Positions 34,758 through 47,700 of a stretch of 64,000 nt of DNA are shown here, in pieces. Position numbers and translations under genes: made by a program. This DNA is from Mercenaria mercenaria (taxonomy: Eukaryota; Mollusca; Bivalvia; Venerida; Veneridae). The DNA is taken from NCBI RefSeq assembly GCF_021730395.1, contig NC_069370.1:71193501-71257500 (forward strand), written 5' to 3'. The notes beneath the pieces were generated by a model. The model made no database searches. It saw only the letters and a program-made list of their open reading frames with translations, and was not told the origin of the DNA. Numbering within the stretch: the first letter of the stretch is position 1; each line of letters begins with the position of its first letter.

Positions 34758-36377
34758 GTCACAAGAATACCAGACAAAGTGTGGAATATAGTAGATTCTA
34801 GTACCGACACGTTCTAACTCAGAAGTTTGCACAAGTTTGCGATCCAATGGTCAAAACTTGAATGATATTATTATTAAAATCCTATAATTATTATAATTTT
34901 GAAAATAAATGAAATTGTTTGCAAAGTGAAGTAGCGTTAATAGACGGTGAAAGACTAGTTTTAAAGTTCTATTCTAACATGGCTCAATTTGATTGCCAGT
35001 TAACCAATTCAAGCTCTGTATATTCTGCGATTTATAAACAACCGGCTGATGCATTGACCGGTGAGAGAGCATTATGACGTCAGACCCCCCCCCCCTCCCC
35101 CTGGAAAATCCTAAAGAAATGAAAGAAGAGAAGAAGGGAAAAAAAGGTTTTTCGAAAAGGCAATATATCAGGACCGCATTCTACCACTTTATTTCTACCA
35201 CTTTATGGCCAACATCGACAAATTGATAATACTGCATTCAAAGTGTTACATACTGCTACATACGACCCCGGCGTAATTCATATTTATGTTAATTATCTCA
35301 AAGAAACAAAGAATTTTACCTTTGAGAAAACTTAGTTTTATTATTTTTTCCCAAATTTAACATGTGAGCTCATATAAATGTGAAAATAAGGGGTATATTA
35401 TATATAAAATTGCAGTGTCCCGTGAGACCAAGATTCAGGCATGCTCTATTCACTGTTTAGTCAGTAAACTTTCTGTGAACACCCCTTCGAATGTCAAATG
35501 GTACTGTCAAAACTGAATGACAAACCAGTCCATTTTAGCAGGGCTGGTCGTGATGATGACAAAATTAATTTAACGTTGTAGTCGTAAGTACCTTAGTTTA
35601 TCACGTGATCAACATTTGGTTCAACTTGGATAGATAGGTACGTTTTACTTGGAACCTAAAATGGAAATCTTTGTTGACAAAAAGTAGGAATTTACATCTT
35701 GATTTCTGAAAGAATAAGTCTGACTTTACGAAGAAAGGTAAAGAAGAGCTAAAGTAATAATTTCTGTTATATTCAACCCAACTTCTAACCAGATTGCTTT
35801 CTGAATTGAAATTTGGTGCAGCATGCACTGCAGGTTGCAGTCTGTGATGAATAAATTCGATAACTGACTCATTCTGTTTAGAGTTAAGGAGTGAATTCTG
35901 CTTAAGTTACCGGCCTCAGACTAAGTCAGTATCTCAGATTTATTTATGTTGCCTGTGATTGGCTTGCACCCTGGTAATCCTGGCTGCCATACCATAACAT
36001 AACTGACACTATTTTTATATTCTGATGTTGCGTCCATTACATTACGGCATAACCCCATTTGTTTACCTAACCATGTCGCACCACAACATGGGCGCACAGA
36101 CTCTCGCGTGAAACTGATGACATCCAGGGCCAACACTGGGCTGCAAAAGTTTGAGCCACTTTTAATTGATCAGTTGCAAGTTTTGGTGCAGGTAGTCCAA
36201 ATAATAGGACATTTCGGGACAGCATGATAACTTAAATTGACTGTCGTAGTCTCCATCACGTCCAAACTTATTCTGCATATTTCTGTTAGGAAATCCCCTA
36301 TTAAAATCTGGGAACGTTTTCTGGTACATGTAATGATTACATCTCTGATAATGAATTTATGTTGACATTAAAGCATA
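34758..36377. other. Non-coding stretch
   Basis: Contains a C14-type run near 35085-35100. Small open frames at 35601-35828 and 35921-36136 (minus) show no recognisable domain. Nothing else supportable. Confidence 0.35.
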
Positions 36378-36383
36378 AACTTG

Positions 36384-37144
36384 CAGTGTTCGAAATTCAC
36401 GGTAGTCCGACAGCCCGTGGCTACCAAATTTCAGCTCAGGCTACCGATTTTCCACAGATACAAGCCCGACTGGGCTACCGAATTTTCCTCATTTGTTTAA
36501 AAAAAACATGCTAATTAAACGAGTACTGCATTGTGATTTTCCAGACTGAGAAACGCTTATGGAATTATTGGTTTTTGCACTCTTACTTGTTGACAATCAA
36601 ACACAGTGCCAAAGACGTAACCACAGCTCTAATTGGCTGAATACAATCACCTCTAGCGTAACGGATAATTTGATTAGCTTTCACACTTCTCGCGAAAATC
36701 TCACAAGTACCTGCAGTAGGTGGAGCTTAAATTATGCTATCAGCGTGTGTGTAATGTGTATTCAGCACTCGGTATTACATCTTACAAATTGTCAACAGTC
36801 CGAGTTGCAGTAATTGGCGAGTGCGGATCCTTAAAATTGGGCATAACAGTTTAGATTTCGTTTTAGCAAGGAGTGTTATGTCCGATGCTTTTGGACTCTG
36901 ACGATGTTGATCTGGACTGGAGTGTTTCGAGTTAAAATTTTTCAAAAACATGGCAAACATGTATGTCTTTTTTATTACTTCAAACATGCATAGAGATGTC
37001 TGTAAAACAAAATGTTATATGGTGCAAAATTATGTATTTTAAGGTGTTATAGTTCGGGCTAGTGAAATTGATGTCGGGCTTGGAAAATTTTTAATCTGGT
37101 AGCCCGAACGGGCTATTGGATTCAAATCTGAATTTCGTACACTG
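36384..37144. mobile_element. 761 bp TIR element with 6 bp target duplication
   Basis: Starts CAGTGTTCGAAATTCA and ends with the complement of CAGTGTACGAAATTCA, flanked by AACTTG on both sides (36378-36383 and 37145-37150). Subterminal regions echo each other (gcccgtggctacc and ggtagcccgaacgggct). No transposase. A CAG start recalls hAT, but the duplication is 6, not 8 bp; Dada-type elements give 6-7 bp. Superfamily undecided. Confidence 0.75.
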
Positions 37145-37376
37145 AACTTGCCTCGCTGACATTTTATGAATGTATATTTTGTGTTTTATTTCTGTAATTT
37201 AGTATCATATCGGCAGTCTGCTGTTATTCAAACGGTGTCAGGATAGATATCTCTGAGCACCGAAGATTTAAGTGTCTTATTTAAAATTATGGATTAAATT
37301 CAACCCATATGAAGTTTCTACATGAATATTAATGTTTAATTTATAAAAGCAGTTTAGTCTGACCAGTAATATATTA

Positions 37377-39449
37377 CAGGGCTTGAGTTAGGGAGCGACT
37401 TGAGCGAAATAGTCGCTTTGTAGCTCCCCACTTCGCTTTAATCTAACATCAAAGCAAAATTCAAGTTGCCCGATTTTTTTTATCCACGCTCCAATTATCC
37501 GCTATCGGCCTGTTGACATTTGACTGGAATACACGATGGCATAATTTAAGCTCCGCCTACTTCAGATTACGGAGAAGTGCTAAGGTGACACTTGTTTTGA
37601 TAATAAACAGAGCAGCAGGGATTTATATTACATAAGCTTACACATTCTTTTTTGACCATTAGAAAGTATCTTACCGTGTTTGGCTCCAGTAATTTCCTTA
37701 AATCCACTTAATTTTACTCCTATTTTTCAAAACCCAAACTTTAGAAACACAATAATATCACTGACACTTTCTGTGACTAAAATAACGTAACTGAAATTTA
37801 CCCAGATTTTTGACACCTGCCATCAGAAACTGGGTTAAACCTGTTTGACAACTGTTTTCTTTTAATGTGTGCCGACACCAGCCTATCAAAGAGACACCAG
37901 CAGATCAAAGACAGCCCTTTTTTTATAAATTTGGGGAAGGGTACCAGGTCCCTTTTGGAGGGGAAAGGGGGGGTCCCAGTTAGGTGTCTGCGCAAAATGT
38001 TTTTTGATTTTATTTATACTTTGTGGTAACATACCTACATGTATTGTTGTTACTAGTTTTGACTTACTTCTACAGACGGATTGACGGACGGACGCGCGGA
38101 CAAATGCAAATCTATATGCCCCCACCACTCTTGGTGGCACAATTAAGATAGTAATAGACAATCTGAGGCCATTTCCTAACAACTGCACAATTTTTGTAGT
38201 GTTGCTTCGAATATTTATTTATCCCACCCACTTTTTCCCAGTTTGAGAGTGTACCACTCAACCAATACTAATCAGAATATACTGACATACTGTCATTTTA
38301 ATGTTTATTTAGTTTGCAATATCTGCTGAAAATAACACCTTAATATCTCAACTAATGAAAAATGTTTTAGCTTTTTGGTAAAGTTCGTCCATTGAAAATC
38401 AGTAAATTTGATTAGACCACTTTGTGGCTCTGTGATTAAAAAAGCATTCAGTACAATTTAAAATGCAACATGTTGCGTGAATGTCCATTGCATAGTTATT
38501 TTATCATGAAAGTTTCAGGTAAAAAGTTAGAACCATTTTTAAAAGAATAACAGAAATTGTGTTCCTGGCTGGTCACATGTCAGATTACCCCACCCACTTT
38601 AAATGTGAATATCTATAGAAGTAAGTAAAAACTGGTAACAATAATACTTGTTAATGAAACTTAATACATGTAGGTATATTACCACAAAATATTAATAAAA
38701 TCAAAAAACATTTTGCGCAGACACCTAACTGGGACCCCCCCTTTACGTCGCGAAATCATTGGAGGAATATATTTGCTGAAAAGTTGTTAAAATCAGGACT
38801 GAAAATCAAAACTAATTTTTTTTTTTTGCATGGGGAATTTTTGGCCAGGGTGGGGAAAAAAGTATACTTTTTAGATTGGGGAATGGGGCCGAATTTCAGC
38901 CCTAAAATCAGCATAAAAAAAGGCCTGAAAGAAGATGTGTATTCCGTGTGATGTCATAGTGATGTCACTGCTATTGACATGTATTTAATTCACATACTTG
39001 TTATTTAAAGTGACTGACTTTGAGCGTTGAGTGAATAATTTTTTTTCTGCTGATATGGAATTAACTTTTTTTAATTATATTCATATTTAAAGGGTTTTCT
39101 TGGTTTGGACAATAATTGCAGCTTGAAAAAAAACTTGAATTTGCAGTTTAATCACATTAGATTCACAAGGTTAAAAATGATAAGAAAACAGAATCACTGA
39201 CATTTTCAGTGAATTTGTTATTTACTTTAAATTAATAGACTTTGTAAACAAAGACAGGGAATAATAAAAATAGTAACGTTATATTAAGCATATTTAGTTC
39301 CTTTTTCAGCTTGCATGTCATGGTGCTAAAATCTTTCCACGTTTTCCCTAAAATCTCGCCACTTCTCCCTAAAATCTCTCCACTTCTCCCTAATCTTACC
39401 TGAGAGAGAAGTGACTTCTCCCTAAACTCATAGCCTAGCTTAAGCCCTG
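37377..39449. mobile_element. hAT-like 2.1 kb non-autonomous element
   Basis: Left end CAGGGCTTGAGTTAGG, right end complement CAGGGCTTAAGCTAGG. The flanks share TATTA (37372-37376 and 39450-39454) within a less exact 8 bp. Near the right end 'ccacttctccctaaaatct' is repeated three times. No transposase domain is seen. It contains a nested element at 37964-38744. Confidence 0.7.
37964..38744. mobile_element. 781 bp element nested in the hAT-like element
   Basis: Long inverted arms of about 115 bp. AAAGGGGGGGTCCCAGTTAG at the left is mirrored at 38725-38744, and the pairing continues through 'tctgcgcaaaatgttttttg', 'tggtaacatacctacatgta' and 'actagttttgactta'. The duplication cannot be read. 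Left-arm frames (37798-38188, minus) are not genes. The left interior has 'gacggattgacggacggacg' and 'tatgcccccaccactcttgg', the familiar end of a bivalve dispersed repeat. Confidence 0.65.
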
Positions 39450-39454
39450 TATTA

Positions 39455-40549
39455 TGACTTTTTTATTTTTTAAAGTCTTCGTTTTCCTAACAGTAAAATG
39501 CAGATACGAGTAAGGCTTAGAGGGATGATAACTATAAAATATCAGATCATAAAATAAGTCATCCCGATAAGCCAGATGAGTAAGTGCACCCCTATTCTCT
39601 TCCGGACTACATTACGTGAACTGGAACAATTTTTTGACAATAACGTGTTCGGTGTACTCAGGATTATCTGTGTATTCGCTTTATTACCTTTTGGCAATTT
39701 TCGTGTAAAGAAAAAATAAAATCTAATTTTACCAAAGTTTTAATTGGTCAAAACTGCCCAAATTTCTCTTACATGTTTCTTAGAGTATGAACTTACTAAC
39801 TGGTAGTACCAGTGAAATATTACTTACACAGAATCTTTTATATTTGCCCTTTTAGCAGCTGGCGAACAGCAAAGACAGCGAGCTTTGTCCAAATTTAAGC
39901 AATCATTTTACAAGTTTCGAGAGGATTTCAATTGAATGGAAATTACAGTTACAAACTAAATACCTTTCAGCATCACACGAAGTCTTTAGCATTCACTGTC
40001 AATCAGTATAATGACTAAGATCGACTGTCATTCATTCATTCCAATGATTCATAGACATAGTCTGTTGTTTACATTTTTAAACGTAACAGGTGCACTTGTA
40101 AAAACCACTATATTTTGAAAAATCGAAGTATGCAAAGAGCTCAGGTACAGTCTCTAAACAATGCTCAGGTGAGCTTAAAAGGTAAAGACAGAATAGATGA
40201 ATACTTTATTTATTAAAACATTTGGTCTTTTCTTAAACTGGTCACAGTCCTTACATTTGCCAGTCATAGTCGTTCTCATATTTTATGTTAAATTACTTCT
40301 CTTCATATTTATAGCATGGTTACCATTTCCTGCTGCCGAATGTAATACAGCCAGATATTCAACAGAGAGCAATCTATAAATGAAAGATCTCTGACTAGGA
40401 AATACGAGTATATAAAAAATAAACATTATCTGACTAGTAGCTAGTCTAATCTTTTCTGGGATACAAGAATGCACAGTACATTTCATCTCAATTTTGCATG
40501 TCACTATTGTTCTCAGCGTCCCAGGATTCACTTGTATCGTCAGTTTTTA
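39455..40549. other. Non-coding stretch
   Basis: AT-rich, no recognisable exon. A short 'gctcaggtgagc' palindrome at 40163-40174 looks like a fragment of the element described at 41726. Confidence 0.35.
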
Positions 40550-40800
40550 TGCCCCCGAAGGGAGACATATTAGATTTCAACTGTCCATCCGTTTGTTAGT
40601 TTGTTCGTCACAACGTTAACTTTTTGCATGAAGGCACTTTACTCGCGAACCGCTGCACCCAGGACCTTCAAACTTCACATGTTGATAGTACTTATTGAGT
40701 ACACGACCCCTACTGACTTTGGGGTCACCAAGTCAAGGTCACCAGGTCAAAGGTCAAGGCACTGCGGGGGCATTTGTCACCATTAGTGACAGCTCTTGTT
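40550..40800 (+). repeat. Bivalve-type dispersed repeat ('gggggcatttgtcacc' element)
   Basis: Opens 'tatgcccccgaagggagaca' and closes 'gggggcatttgtcaccatta' + 'gtgacagctcttg'. In between is a run of 'tcaaggtcaccaggtcaaag'. I recall this arrangement as common in bivalve genomes. The frame at 40601-40786 is incidental. Confidence 0.7.
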
Positions 40801-41164
40801 CTTTTTACCCCTACACTAAACAATGTTTGCTGATCCGGCATTGTAGCAAAATTTGGAACTAACTCTTTGCAATTTTGCAGAGAAATAATCATGGTAAGAC
40901 CACATCGACAGCATCGTAAAATTACTCAAAGATTCATAACTAAGACTTTTCTAAAATGTTAAATTTTGCCAAGTAGTAAGTATGTGAGAAAACAATCGAA
41001 GTTACTTCAAACAGTTTATAAATCACCTATGCAAACACGCAGACAGTCACATGTAATTGCGTAGATCATACATATGCTGTCCTGTCTCACATTGTACTTG
41101 TAGTGCAAATGGGCAACGCTGATTGGCTATACATGACTATTGATGACAAGCAGGTAACTCCACA

Positions 41165-41488
41165 TATAGTGGACGCAACTTGACCCCGATGGTTGACCTT
41201 TATATTATAATACATAATGAGGCACAGCCTATTATTGAAAAGGAGTGTACGTAACACACGATCTGCACGAGAAAAAGGAAATAAAAGTTTGTGTAAATAT
41301 GAATTACTGTATTGGAAAGTTTGAACTGATCAAATGTAAGTGTATATACTTTGAAACTGCATTATATACAAACTAATTCCATATAAATATGTACAGCTAC
41401 CCTAAGCACCCTTGATTTCTATAATGAAATAATCGATATGAATAATCAGCCTAAGGTCAACCATCGCGGTCAAGTTGCGACTACTATA
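41165..41488. mobile_element. TA-flanked MITE (~320 bp)
   Basis: Inverted ends TATAGTGGACGCAACTTGAC (left) and TATAGTAGTCGCAACTTGAC (right, complement); pairing extends through gatggttgacctt. TA at both borders suggests a Tc1/mariner-type non-autonomous element. No frame. Confidence 0.75.
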
Positions 41489-41725
41489 CTAATATTGAAA
41501 CCTTGTTTGTAAACAATTGATTATGAAGTTTGCATCCCACTGCAGAATCTTGCGTTTAGGGACTTAATCGCGCTTATACCAGGACCAATTATGTGTACTG
41601 GGACGCAGAATGAACCCTTCTAGCAGTTCATTTCTGAAATATTTTTTAAATGGCCCTCCTTTTTTCTTACCAAGGGGACATGTGTCCCCACTGTTTTTTA
41701 TCCATGACAGAACACTGCACATAAT

Positions 41726-42340
41726 ATGTATTGGTAGCTCACCTGAACTTTGTTCAGGGTGAGCAGTTGGTGTATATAAATAACTTATTAGAAGTGCATG
41801 ATTTGGTGTCCATCATCCTACGTCTGTCGTTCTGTGTCAACATTTTTACTTACACATCTTCTCCTCTGACACTACTGACCAGAATTACACCAAACGTGGT
41901 ATGTAGCATCCTAGCAGGGACCATTGTCAAATTTGTTCAAATGGTTTCACTTGGTCCCTTTTAAGGGCTACTAGAGTTAAAAATAGAAAAAACAACTTTG
42001 ATCAACTTTTTTCCTAAAACCACTGGTCTGTAGTATCACTGCATGGACCTTTCTCAAATTTGTTCAGTTAATTTAACTTTGTGCTTATAGAGACGGCCAA
42101 AGCCAAAAAAAGAAAAACTTCTGATTGAACGGCATCTTCCCGTGAACTACTTCATGGGTCTTCATGGAACTTGATCTGTAGCCTTCTTGTATGCACACAT
42201 TTGTTCAAATGGTTCAGTTTGGCTGCTTATAGGGGCTGCCATAGTAAAAAAAGGAAAAATCTTTAAATAATTTTTAATGAACTGCATAATGAATGTTCAC
42301 CAAACTTAGTCAGAAGCATGGTCTAAAAGTTATGGTCCTC
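41726..42340 (+). repeat. Bivalve-type dispersed repeat ('agctcacctga' element)
   Basis: Starts with the near-palindrome agctcacctgaactttgttc + agggtgagc. Three diverged units of about 130 bp follow, marked by 'caaatttgttca(aat)ggtt' near 41928, 42056 and 42189, each followed by a 'gggctac/gctgcc..agtaaaaa' segment. No gene; the frame at 41731-41964 is incidental. Confidence 0.7.
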
Positions 42341-42563
42341 CACAGATGAGTGACCTCTTGGAAAAGTTTTTGTTGGAAATGTATTGAACAAAAAAAAATT
42401 GTTTAAAACAAATATTTTCCCAACCTCCCTAAAAAGCCCTAAACAGCATTGTTTTTTTGGAGAGGGACAAAGATATATTTGTTGGTCTACATGACAGGTA
42501 TACATTGTATACCTGTTTACTATAAACCAGATCACCTTCTTGTCGCTAATTATTTATCTTTAG

Positions 42564-42932
42564 ATAGGGGTGTAATGATATGCTAGTCTCACGATACAAT
42601 ACATATCAGGATAAATATGCAACGATACGATACATATCACGATACAAATTGGGTACCATCAGTAAGCATTCATGTGGCAAAATGAAAAAACAAATTCAAT
42701 GTTTCTACACTTGGAAAGTACTTGAAATTTTGTTTAAATGTTAAATAAACTGTTATAAATGATATATTTGTTTAGTTACTATCTTTAACACTAATAATAA
42801 AAGTTTTCATTCAGTCTTTCTACTTTTCACTGTATCGTTCTGTATCGTGAAACAGGCCTGCGATACGATACACGTATCGCCAGACTAATGTATCGTGATA
42901 CAGTGAATTTCGATATATATCGTTACACCCTT
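42564..42932. mobile_element. hAT-type MITE (~370 bp)
   Basis: Ends aggggtgtaatgatatg and complement aagggtgtaacgatatata, flanked by an 8 bp direct repeat ATCTTTAG (42556-42563 and 42933-42940). The subterminal parts are full of 'cgatacgatacatatcacga'-type repeats. This is the classic look of small hAT elements found across animals. No transposase. Confidence 0.85.
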
Positions 42933-42940
42933 ATCTTTAG

Positions 42941-44710
42941 ACATCATTTCATGTATAATTACTGAAAAATGAACATTATAACCTCGACTAGCAGTTTTTC
43001 TCAATACAGCTATAGGTAAAATGTGTGTTACAGTTATCACAAAAATCTTAATATCAAAGTTACAAAATGTTTATAATACGATTACCGAAGTAATAGAAAA
43101 TATTAATTTTCAGTCATTGCTCTGCTAAACCTGGAAATGAATAGTGTGAAATGGACATACTAGAATTTCCAAAAATTTAAACCAGACATCAGTTGATATT
43201 AGATAGTGCAAAAAAATTTATGTATCATTTTTGTTTAAGTAGATATTTTGTTGTGTATGAAAAGGATTAATTAATCATTGCAGATGACATGTCCAGCACC
43301 GGCCCTTTCACAGGGTAATTTTGATACATAGTAGTGATATTTCTTATTGTTCTTGTTCTGTATTTAATTTTTGTCTACTTTAGTACCTTTTATATTTTAG
43401 AGTATTAAAAAGAGCGCTAAGCTGAAAAGAACATGTGACGAAACAGAGGTTGAAGTTTACGTAGGGCAACATGGCGAGCTGTGCTAGAAGGTAAACGAAA
43501 ATAAATAGTGATTACAGTATTTAAATGATAGTTATAATAAGATAATTTAGAAATAGTCTCAAGTCTGTCAGTATATAAATGATCTGGCCAAAGACTTTTA
43601 TTTTACTTCCAAACACTTTGCAGCATAGACTTTAAAAAAGTGAGTAGCAAATAATTATTTATTAAATAGTCTTGTGTTATTGAAATAAAAATGCTTCAAC
43701 TTACAGAGAACAAAGGGAGATAACTGCTGGAACATTTTTCCAATATTTCAGTTGTGGGATAAAGTGTTAATACTTATACCACTGAAAAAGCATTCATTTA
43801 GGAAATGCTTTATGCAAAACAACATGTATGATACCTGTAATGGTAGCCTTATGGTCACTGGACTGATAAGCCCAGCATGATATATATCCTCTCCCTCTCT
43901 GTGAGCACTGATAATTAGCTGGTTATTCGCTTCAGTTACTGATTTATAGAGGGTGGGAGTTTTTTCACCTTGTACTTTTTGCTGCTATAGTTATGTCTAA
44001 GGAAATATGTTCTGGATATATGTTTGCTAGTGGAGGCAGTTCTAAACTTAAATAGTCAGTTGGGATTTTCTGCTTGAGGACATTTAGGTCAATGAACCTT
44101 TTCTGTGATGTAATAGTATTTAATTAATAATATGAATTTTATTCTGATAAAGTGAAGGTTAGAATCTTTTTTGCACTTTAATATATATGAAGATGTACAT
44201 GTAACAGGATGACGCAGTTTTAAAGATCTGTGTATTAAACCAGAATTCATATTTGAAAATATGAACATTTATACATAGTTTCTGTGTAAAGGTAAAATTA
44301 AGATGTATATGTGTATAAAAAATACTGTGCAGTTAAGTTTAAAATATAGTGAAAATTTGATAATTTGGTTTCATCTGCCAATATCTTCACAGTGGAAAAG
44401 GTCACTATAATATATACAAAAAAATGTAAAATGATTATCATGAACATGCAGCCTCTGTCACTTGAATATAACATGACAGAATAAAATTAAAGTTAGTACT
44501 TGTCTAATACATGTATATATATAGGTAAGCTCTGAGTAAGTAAACTACCACTATAAAAAAAACTGGAAGTTTTTTTTAACAAATGTTTTATAATTGTGAC
44601 TGTAGGTCTGTTCAAACACAGTTACAAGTAGTTTGTATATTTAGTCAAATTAAATACAGTTGATGATGTTTTTCTCACTTTAAGTTAGTGTCTAAAAACT
44701 ATTTTAGTGA
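42941..44710. other. Non-coding, with weak candidate exons
   Basis: Two short + strand candidates lie here. At 43289-43314, after an acceptor ttgcag, is ATG with frame MSSTGPFTG ending in a donor (gg|gtaatt). At about 43402-43490, after tattttag, a frame SIKKSAKLKRTCDETEVEVY and on to a stop at 43483 is open; the same block also holds caacATGGCGAGC before donor gtaaac. Neither is convincing alone. Confidence 0.25.
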
Positions 44711-44715
44711 AATAT

Positions 44716-47700
44716 CAAGGGGGGTATTCGATCTACTCCTTACCACCGAAACAAAATGGCGGCCAAAACTGAAAATGTGAGTTTTTCTTACTTTTTTTCT
44801 TTTTCAAGGATATCTAGACAATAACACATGTCTATCAACCTGCTCCACTGTTTTCTCTATCAACCGGTACCTTTCACTTTGGAAACAGTGCTGTAATTTG
44901 TCTGGAATGCTGGTCATGAGATTCGAATCGATGGAAAATCCTCCGTTAAACACGGGATAAGGAATAGTGCGATTAGCAAAAATGGTCTTTTTTCCTAATA
45001 TACCGCAGGTTGTAAGCTATTTTTCTGACTGAGAGGAATATTTCCACATACTTATCTAATACTGTTCGTTTTGTGCAGATCACAGTTCGTATTTTCAAAA
45101 AAACACAATTTTTGTCCGATGGTAAGGAACAGTGTGCGAAATCAGAGGATAAGGTGCAGTGCAATTTTTTTAAACGGATTTTACAGTTTTCTTTCATCGT
45201 TTCTGAGATAACCAGTTGACATTTCTCTACCATGTAATAACTGAAGGGGTCGGATTGTGGAGTAGAACAGTAACATAATCCCTGAATGAACATATTACCA
45301 GACAAGATATGTCAGTAGGTAAGCACACTTTTTCAGTGATTGTCGATTAAACAAAACTGTTGTTCTCTGTTCTTCGTGGTGTCTTATATCACTTTTGGCC
45401 TAGATATTTGGCCAATCAAACATTTTATAGGAACTTATATTTGGCCATTCAAATGCTAAATAGGTAGGGAGCAAATGTAACCGATGTTTCCATTGGTTAA
45501 ATATACAAAGCAACCAATTTCCTCTTCAGAAGATATACTACAAAGTTTGATTTCCACTTCAGAAGCTTTTCACGAAATATAAACAAGAACGATTCTTCTG
45601 GAAATTACAAATCGGTTAGGTCTCTTGGTAGACTTTTATGATTATTCATGACGGCCAAGAACCGTTGCTTTTTATTTCACAATCTCATTTGCATATTTAA
45701 AGTGAAACTCTGACCATCTTACTGTAATTCGTGTAGTATAATACTAGTAGCAATTTTCAGTTGCTGTGCATTTCCATGTGTAAAATGAATGATATTTCCG
45801 CATAAGTATTTGGTTGTCGTGCTTTTGAAATATATAAACCAGGCATTCGGAACAGGACAATGCTCTATTCTGTATGCTAAAACATACTAGTACGGTAATC
45901 CAATCTCATTTGAAAGACTTCCAAGTAGGATGTCTCGTTATCAGCCTGCATGAAAAAAGTGAAAAATGTTAACATTTTCATAAACATGGCTATAATTATG
46001 GGGACTCGGATTCAGTCTTCATTTAAAAATGCAAAAGGAATTATTCACCCAAAATCACTAGTGACGCGCATGTGTATGTTACTGTTTACTATCTTATTCA
46101 CAAATCAATAGAAGAGTAATTTGTCTCCATGTCATATAGCACTAAGCTTGTTTGATTTTTATACCGAATCTTTGACTGTTACCTTTGTCTGTTAGTAATT
46201 TATGAAGCTTCAAACTACCGTAAACAATACATACGTTACTGTCGCCAGCTCATTTTTATGTTTAATGAACGTTCTTGTAGTTAAAATTCATCAGTAGTCA
46301 ACGAAATCACATATTTTTATGACGTAACATAGGAAGTTATTTTATAATCAAACATAGATACAAATTTTTCCGGACTCCTTTGGTATCAGTCATCATTTAA
46401 AATGATGCCAAAGAATATGATAATGTGTTTGCCGTTTCTGGGTAGAATAAACATTCACACATGTCTGTTTGTAAATTATATAACTATTATGCTTGCTCAT
46501 TCATGCTGTTAATTCGGGTTACATTTTATACCATATCAGCGTGGAAAACCTTGCCCAAAAACGTATATAACAGATTGATACATCCGTTACCGTATTGTAG
46601 AAATATCACAATTTAATTCATTTTTTAATGCTCTTAAAGACGAAGATCATTGTCATATCTGATAGCTGATTACCCTTTAGGCAACAAATATCTATCTATG
46701 AATATTTTTTATGAGCATCAAAGAAGGAAATGATACATACGTGATCGATACATACGTTACTGAAATATTTAAAACTAACTCCTACGTCAGCATACGTCAA
46801 CAGTGACGCAGGGTTTCATGTTTACAAGCTTTTTAGGTCGCCAACTATTGATTTTGATAACCTTTTATCACGTACACATTGTAAACAAATTCAGTTTTGA
46901 GAATTCTATGCTATAGATATGATAAGAGAATAATATCACACCGTAATAAATTTTCATATCTAATAATTTTTAAATATAGAATATGTTTATTATTTTCAAA
47001 TGAAATCATTACATGTATATTAATGTATATAAAAGTAAAGATACAGTGTTTACGAGTGATACATACGTATCCAATAGTAACGTATGTATAATTTCAAATA
47101 AAAAAACATTTCTTTTTTTGTGGCATTCATAATGTAGTAATACAATAATTTGAATATCATGCTCAGAATATACAGGATATGAATAGATAGGAAAGTATTT
47201 TCGCATTATGTTCAAAACGGGTGCCATTATTTATCTCCAAAGTTGATTTGACAATGTAATTCAAATTCCATTTGATCTGTAATTCATTTACATCAATACT
47301 AATGCTTCAATTCAGTCGTACAGGATGGATTTTATATCGTTTCGTAGAATTTTGACAATTACATAACGCAGATTCTTACTTTTGTACAGCAGGAGGTTAC
47401 ATGCCAGTGTAATTGTGCGGTAACGTATGTATTTGCTTTGAAAAAAAGCTATTTGTTATCGCGATATTGTTTATTCTTCTTTTCTGCAATTCACATGATA
47501 TGCATAACTGCCTTGATAGTGATTAAACATCTTAAAACATTTCCTTTATTATAGTTTTGGACCAATATACTAGAAATTTAGGACGTACATAAATTTCAGG
47601 GCAGTATCATAGATGATTGAATTCAAATGAGAATACACTATTGCCCATAAACAGTAATACAAAATTTAATGTGATCGAAACATATTCAAAGGGCATATAA

